Assembly: GCA_003445895.1 (NCBI GenBank)
Contig: DMCD01000204.1
Coordinates: 1 to 5,548, forward strand
Direction: 5' to 3'
Source of the DNA: Lachnoclostridium sp.
Lineage (GTDB): Bacteria; Bacillota; Clostridia; Lachnospirales; Lachnospiraceae
Length of the DNA stretch: 5,548 bases
A program made the translations under genes and the position numbers. The stretch's first letter is position 1. Each line of letters starts with the position of its first letter. This document shows, in pieces, positions 1 through 4,744 of this stretch. The notes beneath the pieces are model-generated. The model did not search any database, was not told the DNA's origin, and was given only the letters and a program-made list of their open reading frames with translations.

Positions 1-689
1 TCACCGTTGTGGAAGGGCATCCAGTAATGTACGAAGGACTTGTACTTGGAACCGTCCTCATTGGTTCCCTGAAGATAACGATCCCTCTCCTTAGAAAGAA
101 TCTGATGGGCGCCCACGGTGGTCTCTCTGCCGCCCAGTCTGCCGGTTACGCAGGGTGACTGCCATACCAGCGTATTGTGCAGGTAGCAGTAAACCATCTG
201 CTCGGCAATGCTGACTTCCACGCAGGATACACCGTAGGGATTCGGCCGGTCGCCGACCGCGGGAAGCTTTACGGCGATACCCTTCTCATCCACCTCGATG
301 CCCTCGGGAGTCCGCTCCGACACATACATGGCGCCTGCCGGATGGGTCGCATCGCCCGGTTGGGCCAGATAGTAGTCATCGTGGCCGATGGTCTGCCAGC
401 CGGTCAGCATATGGCCTTCCGCGTCAAACAGATACCAGTGGGTTCCAATCTCTGCCCATTCGCCCTTTATGACGTCTCCCCGGTGATAATAGGACCAGGT
501 GCCGTCCGCATTGGCCACCCAGCCGCTGGTTCCCGGACCGGCGCTGTTCTGCGGCGCGTTGATGTCATCGTAGGCCGCCGCGGAGGTCATGGCAAAGGAC
601 AGGGTCATCATCACTGCCAGGAACAGCAGCGCCAGACGGCGAAGTCCTCTGCGGGTTCTGCCGCCTGTGACATTCATTCTGTCATTCAT
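1..689 (-). CDS. Secreted L,D-transpeptidase (YkuD family) with N-terminal cell-wall-binding repeats, 3' truncated by the window edge
   Basis: 229 complete codons are visible, open to the edge. Residues 1-39 form a signal peptide: an Arg-rich start (TRRGLRRL), then a hydrophobic stretch ending in TSAAA. Residues 55-125 are wall-binding repeats of the choline-binding-like type (SGW..ADGTWSYY, HWYLFDAEGHMLTGW, YYLA...AGAMY). From about residue 153 the sequence matches the start of a YkuD domain: VEVSIAEQMVYCYL, then SPCVTG, TTVGAHQILSKERDRYL and VHYWMPF. In this family the enzyme acts outside the membrane and joins peptidoglycan stem peptides 3-3, using a Cys in a SHGC-type motif. That part, with the catalytic His, lies beyond position 1, so activity cannot be judged here. 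ATG at 689 is chosen because GGGGAG (699-704) sits 9 nt upstream. An in-frame ATG at 677 is the alternative; the start is locally duplicated (two ATGAATG copies). It lies downstream of the NlpC/P60 gene but appears to have its own promoter. Confidence 0.88.
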   Translation of the reverse strand, partial: MNDRMNVTGGRTRRGLRRLALLFLAVMMTLSFAMTSAAAYDDINAPQNSAGPGTSGWVANADGTWSYYHRGDVIKGEWAEIGTHWYLFDAEGHMLTGWQTIGHDDYYLAQPGDATHPAGAMYVSERTPEGIEVDEKGIAVKLPAVGDRPNPYGVSCVEVSIAEQMVYCYLHNTLVWQSPCVTGRLGGRETTVGAHQILSKERDRYLQGTNEDGSKYKSFVHYWMPFHNG

Positions 690-724
690 TCAGTCTCTCT
701 CCCCTTTTTACTTTTCACTGTGCA

Positions 725-795
725 GGTCCCTTCCGCGGGACCCCGGTCCGTCTGCAGGCAGATGCGTATTCTTATTCCTCTGCATAAAACGGACC
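725..795 (-). promoter_or_regulatory. Structured 5' leader of the L,D-transpeptidase gene
   Basis: The minus-strand leader contains two inverted repeats. GGTCCGT (795-789) pairs with ACGGACC (751-745), supported inside by TGCAG/CTGCA. GGTCCC (742-737) pairs with GGGACC (730-725) over a 6-nt loop. The first stem begins almost exactly where transcription should start from the -10 at 802-807, so it may protect the 5' end. The core pentamers alternate GGTCC, GGACC, GGTCC, GGACC, so other pairings are possible. No U-run follows the second hairpin, so it does not look like an intrinsic terminator. I recognise no known riboswitch class. Confidence 0.45.
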
Positions 796-801
796 ATTCT
801 T

Positions 802-830
802 ATTATATGCCGCCGGAACTCATCAGTCCA
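802..830 (-). promoter_or_regulatory. Predicted sigma-A-type promoter for the L,D-transpeptidase gene
   Basis: On the minus strand a perfect TATAAT (807-802) lies 17 bp downstream of TGGACT (830-825), which matches the TTGACA consensus at 4 of 6 positions. The -35 overlaps the last codons and stop of the NlpC/P60 gene. Transcription would begin near 795 and give a leader of about 105 nt. Confidence 0.55.
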
Positions 831-2559
831 GCAGATTTCTGCAGGATGCGCCCGTATCGGTATTATACGTCAGGCAGACGTTGTTGGTGACGCCGCCGGT
901 CTCATGCACGCAGACCGCTCTGCCGTCCTCCGCCCAGCGGAGGAACATCAGCACATGGCCGATGGTCTCGTCCGTTCCCGCGCGGATAATGATGTCACCC
1001 GTCTGCAGGTTCTTTCTGCGGATACCCCGGCCCAGATGAATCTGGCCGGCGGTGCTCATCTCGGGCAGCTTCCTTCCGAGGCCGTGCCAGTAGGCCCAGG
1101 TGAGCCATCCGGAGCAGTCCAGTCCCCGGAAAATCCGGCCCTTGTAGTCCGCCGCGATGATATTGTAGAAATGGTTTCCGTCATAATCGGGAGAAACCGG
1201 CTTTCCGCCCCAGTAATAGGGGATCTTGCCGATACTTTCCAGGGCTGTCTTCGCCAGTGCCAGACGCTCCGGTGAAAGGTTCTCCGGCAAAAGCGCCAGC
1301 TGCTCCTCGATCTCGCCCTCGGTCAGGGGTGCTGTCTTGGAGAAGAGGCTGACCGAGAGGCCGTAGTCCTCGTACCAGTCGGATTCTGCCAGTCTTCTCG
1401 CCTCCTCCATGGTCTGGTTTGTCCATCCCCACCAGCGCTCATTCATATTCTCCGCGCTGCTTCCAATCTTGTCCAGCCGGAACAGGTTCTTCTCCCCGTC
1501 CATGGTCCAGACCGTCACCTTCACGCTCAGGTCCAGGTGGCCCGGACACTCCTGGTATTCTTCGATATTGTCGTAGCCGGCCTCATTGCCCTGCTCGGCG
1601 ATAAGGTCCGCCTCCAATGCCGCAGCCTGCCCGGTCGGGTCGGCAGAAACCTGTCCGGTCCCGTCCGCTGTGCCTTCTGCCGCCTGCACCATGACCGCAT
1701 CTCCCGCTGCCCCGGCATTCTGTGCCAGCTCAGACGCCGTCGCCATGGCGAGAACCGCATCCCCGGTATCCCCTTCCAGCTCGGAGGAGGTGGCCTTCTT
1801 CGTCCGGTTGCCCTTCTTCATGGCCTTTTCCACGGCCTCCCGGGTCAGGCAGTCCGTGTCGTAATAGACCTTGCTCATGGACATGGAGGACTTGTGGGAT
1901 GCCTTCCACAGCTCATTGGCATATCTGGAAAATGTTTCCGTATCCCCCGGATCGTGGTACCAGGTATAGACGCTGGCCATGGCCAGAATCTGCTTTACAT
2001 TCGATACCTCCGGCGTCGCCGTGCCGTTGGCGTCCCGGACATCCACGCGGATGTGGTTCCATTTGCCCACCACCCAGGTGGACGGGTCGTCCGGATTGTG
2101 CTTTTCATCGGTAATATTGTACTTTCCGAGAAGAGAAGCCCGGCTTCGTCCCAGCTGGCCGGCCACCTGCTCCGGCTTTCTGCTGCTGGCGCCGAACACT
2201 GACTGGTTCCAGCTGTTGTCCTTCTCGTACAGTTTTTCAAACAGTCCTCCGCCGAGGCTGGTCAGCGGATCCTCGGGGTCCGCGCCCTCCGGATAGACAT
2301 CCGCCAGATTGAAGCGGTCCGCCGCAGGAGATGGCTTCACTTCTTCCGTTTCGGTCTCGGGCTCAGTCTCCGGCACGGTTTCCGGCTCGGTCTCCGGCAC
2401 CGTCTCCGGCTCGGTTTCTTCGGGTGTTTCTTCTATCACATATGTATGATAATCCGGTGCCCCTGCCGCACTGCTTCCCGCACAGACCGCCGCGCCGGCC
2501 GCGGCCATCATGGCTGCAAAGAGAAGCTGCGCCAGTGCACTGTTTTTCCATCCTATCAC
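823..2559 (-). CDS. Secreted NlpC/P60-family peptidoglycan endopeptidase with acidic linker and unassigned central region
   Basis: With a GTG start at 2559 the protein has 578 residues. Residues 5-34 are a signal peptide or membrane anchor (ALAQLLFAAMMAAAGAAV). Residues 43-75 are a Glu/Thr/Pro linker built on TEPETVPE. Residues 185-233 (VKQILAMASVYTWYHD... ELWKASH... SKVYY) and 338-366 (CPGHLDLSVKVTVW...) look like ordered but unassigned segments. They are separated by an Ala/Gly-rich, probably disordered insert at 256-328. Residues 436-560 are the NlpC/P60 domain: IPYYWGG, catalytic Cys482 in GLDCSGW, His535 in IGHVLMF and a third polar residue, His552, in VHETGG. The family usually cuts the gamma-D-Glu to diamino acid bond in stem peptides outside the cell, and the complete triad suggests activity. 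The frame stays open to 2607 with only TTG/GTG starts, but the likely transcription start near 2605 and the AGAGG site at 2571-2575 favour GTG 2559. The first in-frame ATG (2511) would remove most of the signal peptide. It is divergent from the MATE gene. Confidence 0.85.
   Translation of the reverse strand: MIGWKNSALAQLLFAAMMAAAGAAVCAGSSAAGAPDYHTYVIEETPEETEPETVPETEPETVPETEPETETEEVKPSPAADRFNLADVYPEGADPEDPLTSLGGGLFEKLYEKDNSWNQSVFGASSRKPEQVAGQLGRSRASLLGKYNITDEKHNPDDPSTWVVGKWNHIRVDVRDANGTATPEVSNVKQILAMASVYTWYHDPGDTETFSRYANELWKASHKSSMSMSKVYYDTDCLTREAVEKAMKKGNRTKKATSSELEGDTGDAVLAMATASELAQNAGAAGDAVMVQAAEGTADGTGQVSADPTGQAAALEADLIAEQGNEAGYDNIEEYQECPGHLDLSVKVTVWTMDGEKNLFRLDKIGSSAENMNERWWGWTNQTMEEARRLAESDWYEDYGLSVSLFSKTAPLTEGEIEEQLALLPENLSPERLALAKTALESIGKIPYYWGGKPVSPDYDGNHFYNIIAADYKGRIFRGLDCSGWLTWAYWHGLGRKLPEMSTAGQIHLGRGIRRKNLQTGDIIIRAGTDETIGHVLMFLRWAEDGRAVCVHETGGVTNNVCLTYNTDTGASCRNLLD
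2344..2415 (-). repeat. 24-bp tandem repeat encoding the Glu/Thr/Pro linker
   Basis: Three in-frame 24-bp units lie at 2392-2415, 2368-2391 and 2344-2367. The first two differ at 2 of 24 positions and the third is degenerate. They encode TEPETVPE units between the signal peptide and the rest of the NlpC/P60 protein. Copy number could vary between strains without breaking the frame. Such acidic Pro-rich spacers are common in proteins that cross the Gram-positive wall. Confidence 0.75.
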
Positions 2560-2570
2560 CAGGTAGTTCG

Positions 2571-2575
2571 CCTCT
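2571..2575 (-). promoter_or_regulatory. Ribosome binding site deciding the GTG start of the NlpC/P60 gene
   Basis: On the minus strand AAAAGAGG ends 11 nt before GTG at 2559. No comparable site precedes the TTG at 2607 or the GTG at 2604. The spacing is slightly long, so the start is probable rather than certain. Confidence 0.5.
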
Positions 2576-2612
2576 TTTCGGTCTTTCGTTCTTGCCAGAT
2601 GCACCAAATCTT

Positions 2613-2621
2613 AGTATAACA
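2613..2621 (-). promoter_or_regulatory. Extended -10 promoter of the NlpC/P60 gene
   Basis: The minus strand reads TGTTATACT, a TGn extended -10 with TATACT. The best -35 at 17 bp is TTCTCG, only 3 of 6 matches, which is tolerated with an extended -10. Transcription would start near 2604-2606, inside the longest open frame, giving a leader of about 46 nt to the GTG start. Confidence 0.5.
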
Positions 2622-2673
2622 CAAGAATCTGCATCCGAGAACCACAGGATTTTGCTCCCAAGGCCCCATTCTA

Positions 2674-2682
2674 TGCTATAAT
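2674..2682 (+). promoter_or_regulatory. Extended -10 promoter of the MATE gene
   Basis: The plus strand reads TGCTATAAT, a perfect TATAAT with a TGn extension. A weak -35 (TTGCTC, 2652-2657) lies 19 bp upstream. Transcription should start near 2689. It is divergent from the NlpC/P60 promoter, with about 55 bp between the two -10 elements, so a regulator bound here could affect both. I saw no clear operator palindrome in between. Confidence 0.55.
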
Positions 2683-2693
2683 ATCTCCCATAC

Positions 2694-2712
2694 GCCGGTC
2701 CGCAGAACCGGC
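2694..2712 (+). promoter_or_regulatory. 5'-end hairpin in the MATE leader
   Basis: GCCGGT (2694-2699) and ACCGGC (2707-2712) are perfect 6-bp arms around a 7-nt loop. The hairpin starts about 5 nt after the predicted transcription start and ends 22 nt before the ATG. No U-run follows, so it is more likely a 5'-stabilising stem or a protein site than a terminator. Confidence 0.45.
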
Positions 2713-2734
2713 AGACAGAAAGCGAACTGAAATC

Positions 2735-4075
2735 ATGAATAAGATTACATACAGCGACCGGGATCTGGTCCGGCTCCTGGTTCCCATTCTCGCCGACCAG
2801 TTTCTGGCCATCCTGGTGGGACTGGCCGATTCCCTGATGTCCGCGGCGGTGGGCAGCGCTGCCATCTCCGCCGTCTCCCTGGTTGACTCCGTAAGCAACC
2901 TGATGATCTACATTTTTTCCGCCATGGCAGCCGGCGGCGCGGCGGTGGCCGGCCAGTATCTGGGCAGAAAAGAAGAGCAGAATGCCCGGGCGGCGGGACA
3001 GCACCTGGTACTTCTTCTGGGCGCGGTCTCCTTCGCCGTCATGCTTCTGCTCTACATTTTCAAAACCGATATTCTGCGGCTGCTCTTCGGAAGCATTGCC
3101 CCCGATGTCATGGCTGCCACCAACCGCTACTACACCATCGTGATGGCCTCCATTCCCGCCATTGCTCTCTATAACGGCGGTGCGGCCCTCTTCCGCGTCA
3201 TGTCAAGAAGCGACATTCCCTTCCGGACCTCCGTTCTGATGAACGGCATGAACGTGGCGGGCAATGCGCTCCTGATCTTCGGATTTCACATGGATGTGAC
3301 CGGCGTCGCCATCCCCACGCTCCTTTCCCGGTGGACGGCAGCCGTGGTCATCTTTATCCTGCTTGCAAACCCGAATCTCACCCTGTCCGTATCCGGCATA
3401 CGATCCATGAAGCCCGACGGGAAGCTTCTCCACAACATTCTCTACATCAGCCTCCCCAGCGGGGCGGAAAACGGGATGTTCTATCTGGGACGGCTCATTC
3501 TGTTCAGCTTCATCTCCACCTTTGGAACCGCCTCCATCGTGGCCAATGCCATCGGCAACACGCTGGGCGTGTTCCACTGCTTTGCCGGCAACGCGGTAGC
3601 CATGGGCCTTGTCACGGTCATCAGCCAGTGTGCCGGTGCCGGCGATCACGAGGGTGCCCGCTATTACATGAAGCGGCTGACTCTTACATCCTACGCCCTC
3701 ATGGCGGCAGTCAACCTGACCCTCATGGTCCTCCTCGTACCGATACTGAACCTCTACGGCGTCTCCGGAGAGGCAAGGCACCTGGCCATGGTGGTATCCC
3801 TCATCCACGGCAGCGCGGCAATCCTTATCTGGACGCCGTCCTTCCTGATCGCCCATTTCCTCCGGGCCTGCGGCGATGCCTCCTTCACCATGGTCATCAG
3901 CATGATATCCATGTGGATCTTCCGCGTGCTGTTTGCCTGGATCTTTGCCAGAATCTTCGGTCTGGGCCTCATCGGCGTCTGGCTTGCCCACTCCTACTTT
4001 GACTGGACTGTCCGGAGCATCATCTTCATCCTGCGCTACCGCAGCGGTATCTGGAGGAAGAAAGCCATCGCCTGA
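2735..4075 (+). CDS. MATE-family multidrug/cation antiporter
   Basis: This 446-residue protein has the length and hydrophobic pattern of a complete MATE transporter, normally 12 membrane helices in two homologous halves. Visible hallmarks are the first helix region (VPILADQFLAILVGLADSLM), the small-residue-rich MAAGGAAVAGQYLGRKEEQNARAA in half one, and its counterpart GNAVAMGLVTVISQCAGAGDHEGAR in half two, both ending in the G-(x)-(K/D)-E/H-(x)-A loop typical of the family. MATE proteins sit in the cytoplasmic membrane and export cationic drugs or metabolites using a Na+ or H+ gradient; substrate and ion cannot be read from sequence here. The Shine-Dalgarno site is weak (AGAAAG, 12 nt before the ATG). 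The gene is intact, stands alone on the plus strand, is divergent from the NlpC/P60 gene and ends 6 bp from the convergent gene at 4082. A role in exporting an envelope-active compound is only conjecture. Confidence 0.92.
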   Translation: MNKITYSDRDLVRLLVPILADQFLAILVGLADSLMSAAVGSAAISAVSLVDSVSNLMIYIFSAMAAGGAAVAGQYLGRKEEQNARAAGQHLVLLLGAVSFAVMLLLYIFKTDILRLLFGSIAPDVMAATNRYYTIVMASIPAIALYNGGAALFRVMSRSDIPFRTSVLMNGMNVAGNALLIFGFHMDVTGVAIPTLLSRWTAAVVIFILLANPNLTLSVSGIRSMKPDGKLLHNILYISLPSGAENGMFYLGRLILFSFISTFGTASIVANAIGNTLGVFHCFAGNAVAMGLVTVISQCAGAGDHEGARYYMKRLTLTSYALMAAVNLTLMVLLVPILNLYGVSGEARHLAMVVSLIHGSAAILIWTPSFLIAHFLRACGDASFTMVISMISMWIFRVLFAWIFARIFGLGLIGVWLAHSYFDWTVRSIIFILRYRSGIWRKKAIA

Positions 4076-4081
4076 GGTATT

Positions 4082-4618
4082 TTAATATACCGCCCGGTAC
4101 GTCTGCCCGCCGCAGGACACATAGACGGTCCCTCTGTCCGGGGAGACGGAGACGTAGCCCAGAGTTGTTCCGGAATAAATGTCCATCATCTCAAAGCAGA
4201 ACCCGCCGAGAGGATAGAGCTCATAGTGGCCGGTTCTGGAGCCGAAGGCATATTCATCCATGGACCAGTGCTCCACGCCGGAGCCGTAGGTCTCCGACTC
4301 AAACTTGTAGGAATAGATGCTGCCGTCATAGGCGCCGCCGGTATAGGGTACGGTTATGTCGCTGCGCTTTCCCCACCGGGGCTCCCAGGCTCCGGAAGCG
4401 CCCACCCAGTAGCCGTCCGGCGTATAGTTGTTCACCACCATCGTGCCGTCCGGCCCGATATAATAGTTTCCGATCCAGGTATTGGCCGCGTAGCTGCCAT
4501 TGCCGTAACGGTAGGCCCACTCGCCGGACTGATACTGCTCCCAGCCGGCAAAGGCTGTGCTGCACATTGCCAGCGCCATCATCACTGCCAGAATAAGTGA
4601 AATCCATCTTTTTTTCAT
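4082..4618 (-). CDS. Small secreted protein with cell-wall-binding repeat and unassigned C-terminal domain
   Basis: The protein has 178 residues. Residues 1-24 are a classic signal peptide: MKKRW, a hydrophobic core, then STAFA, with signal peptidase I cleavage before Gly25. Residues 25-78 resemble one long wall-binding repeat of Clostridia: GWEQYQSGEWAYRYGNGSY, TWIGNYYIGPDGTMV, and TPDGYWVGASGAW, which is close to the TPDGY.V...GAW ending common in such proteins. Residues 81-178 are rich in Tyr, Gly, Ser and Thr with likely alternating beta strands (SIYSYKFESETYG, GHYELYPLGG, LGYVSVSPDRGTVYVSC) and match no family I can name. The ATG at 4618 is chosen over an upstream extension to 4663 because AGAGAGG sits 8 nt before it and a Lys-rich signal peptide follows. 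It probably binds the wall surface. The promoter lies inside the dyad just upstream. Confidence 0.8.
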   Translation of the reverse strand: MKKRWISLILAVMMALAMCSTAFAGWEQYQSGEWAYRYGNGSYAANTWIGNYYIGPDGTMVVNNYTPDGYWVGASGAWEPRWGKRSDITVPYTGGAYDGSIYSYKFESETYGSGVEHWSMDEYAFGSRTGHYELYPLGGFCFEMMDIYSGTTLGYVSVSPDRGTVYVSCGGQTYRAVY

Positions 4619-4626
4619 AGAAAAAA

Positions 4627-4633
4627 CCTCTCT
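4627..4633 (-). promoter_or_regulatory. Ribosome binding site within the dyad arm
   Basis: The minus strand reads AGAGAGG, 8 nt before the ATG at 4618. It fixes this start. It lies in the downstream arm of the dyad, so it would be paired in a read-through transcript from the upstream gene but free in RNA started at the promoter in the loop. Confidence 0.7.
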
Positions 4634-4667
4634 TCCGTCGAAAACACAGAAAAACGGTACCACTTAA

Positions 4668-4673
4668 AGTATA
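4668..4673 (-). promoter_or_regulatory. Candidate -10 of the small wall-binding protein gene
   Basis: The minus strand reads TATACT at 4673-4668, close to the centre of the dyad. Transcription would start near 4661 and give a leader of about 43 nt. No good -35 is present at 16-18 bp, so the site may be weak or need an activator. Confidence 0.4.
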
Positions 4674-4744
4674 GTACAATTTCTGTATCCTCGGCGGAGG
4701 AGAGGTTTTACTGTCATTGACAATCGTTATCTGTTCTGTCCCGA

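Larger units (their letters stand above)
4623..4709 (-). terminator. 87-bp imperfect dyad: candidate terminator of the upstream gene, containing the promoter of the next gene
   Basis: Arms 4623-4641 and 4691-4709 are complementary at 17 of 19 positions, including 10 perfect outer pairs. A second 7-bp arm pair (4646-4652 with 4680-4686) and a central 4665/4667 stem share the same centre near 4666. On the minus strand the order is A-run, GC-containing stem, then TTTTTTCT, which is the layout of an intrinsic terminator for the gene ending at 4745. The two mismatches are C-A in the minus-strand RNA but G-U in the plus-strand RNA. The loop is unusually long for a terminator. An invertible promoter or a small palindromic element are alternatives. 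Confidence 0.5.

Noticed and set aside
725..742. Intrinsic terminator between the NlpC/P60 and transpeptidase genes
   Set aside because: The hairpin is good but is followed by an A-rich stretch, not a U-run, on the minus strand.
177..890. Long plus-strand open frame over the transpeptidase gene
   Set aside because: It is antisense to a well-supported gene, has no recognisable domain, runs across the leader and into the next gene, and reflects high GC in codon positions.
1537..2202. 221-codon plus-strand frame inside the NlpC/P60 gene
   Set aside because: Arg/Gly/His-rich composition with no family resemblance, fully antisense to a gene with a clear catalytic triad.
2559..2607. TTG at 2607 as the start of the NlpC/P60 gene
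   Set aside because: No Shine-Dalgarno site precedes it and the predicted RNA start is at or downstream of it.
2363..3004. 213-codon minus-strand frame spanning the divergent promoter region
   Set aside because: It overlaps the MATE coding region, both promoters and the peptidase signal peptide in another frame; its end repeats GDRAGN-like residues only because it reads the Glu/Thr/Pro linker DNA out of frame.
3203..3991. 262-codon minus-strand frame inside the MATE gene
   Set aside because: Charged, Gly/Asp/His-rich shadow of hydrophobic MATE codons, without a ribosome binding site or family signature.
4717..4722. Perfect TTGACA on the plus strand
   Set aside because: No -10-like hexamer lies 16-18 bp downstream and it would fire antisense into the 4745-5548 gene; it is part of a short TGTCA-T-TGACA palindrome and probably chance.
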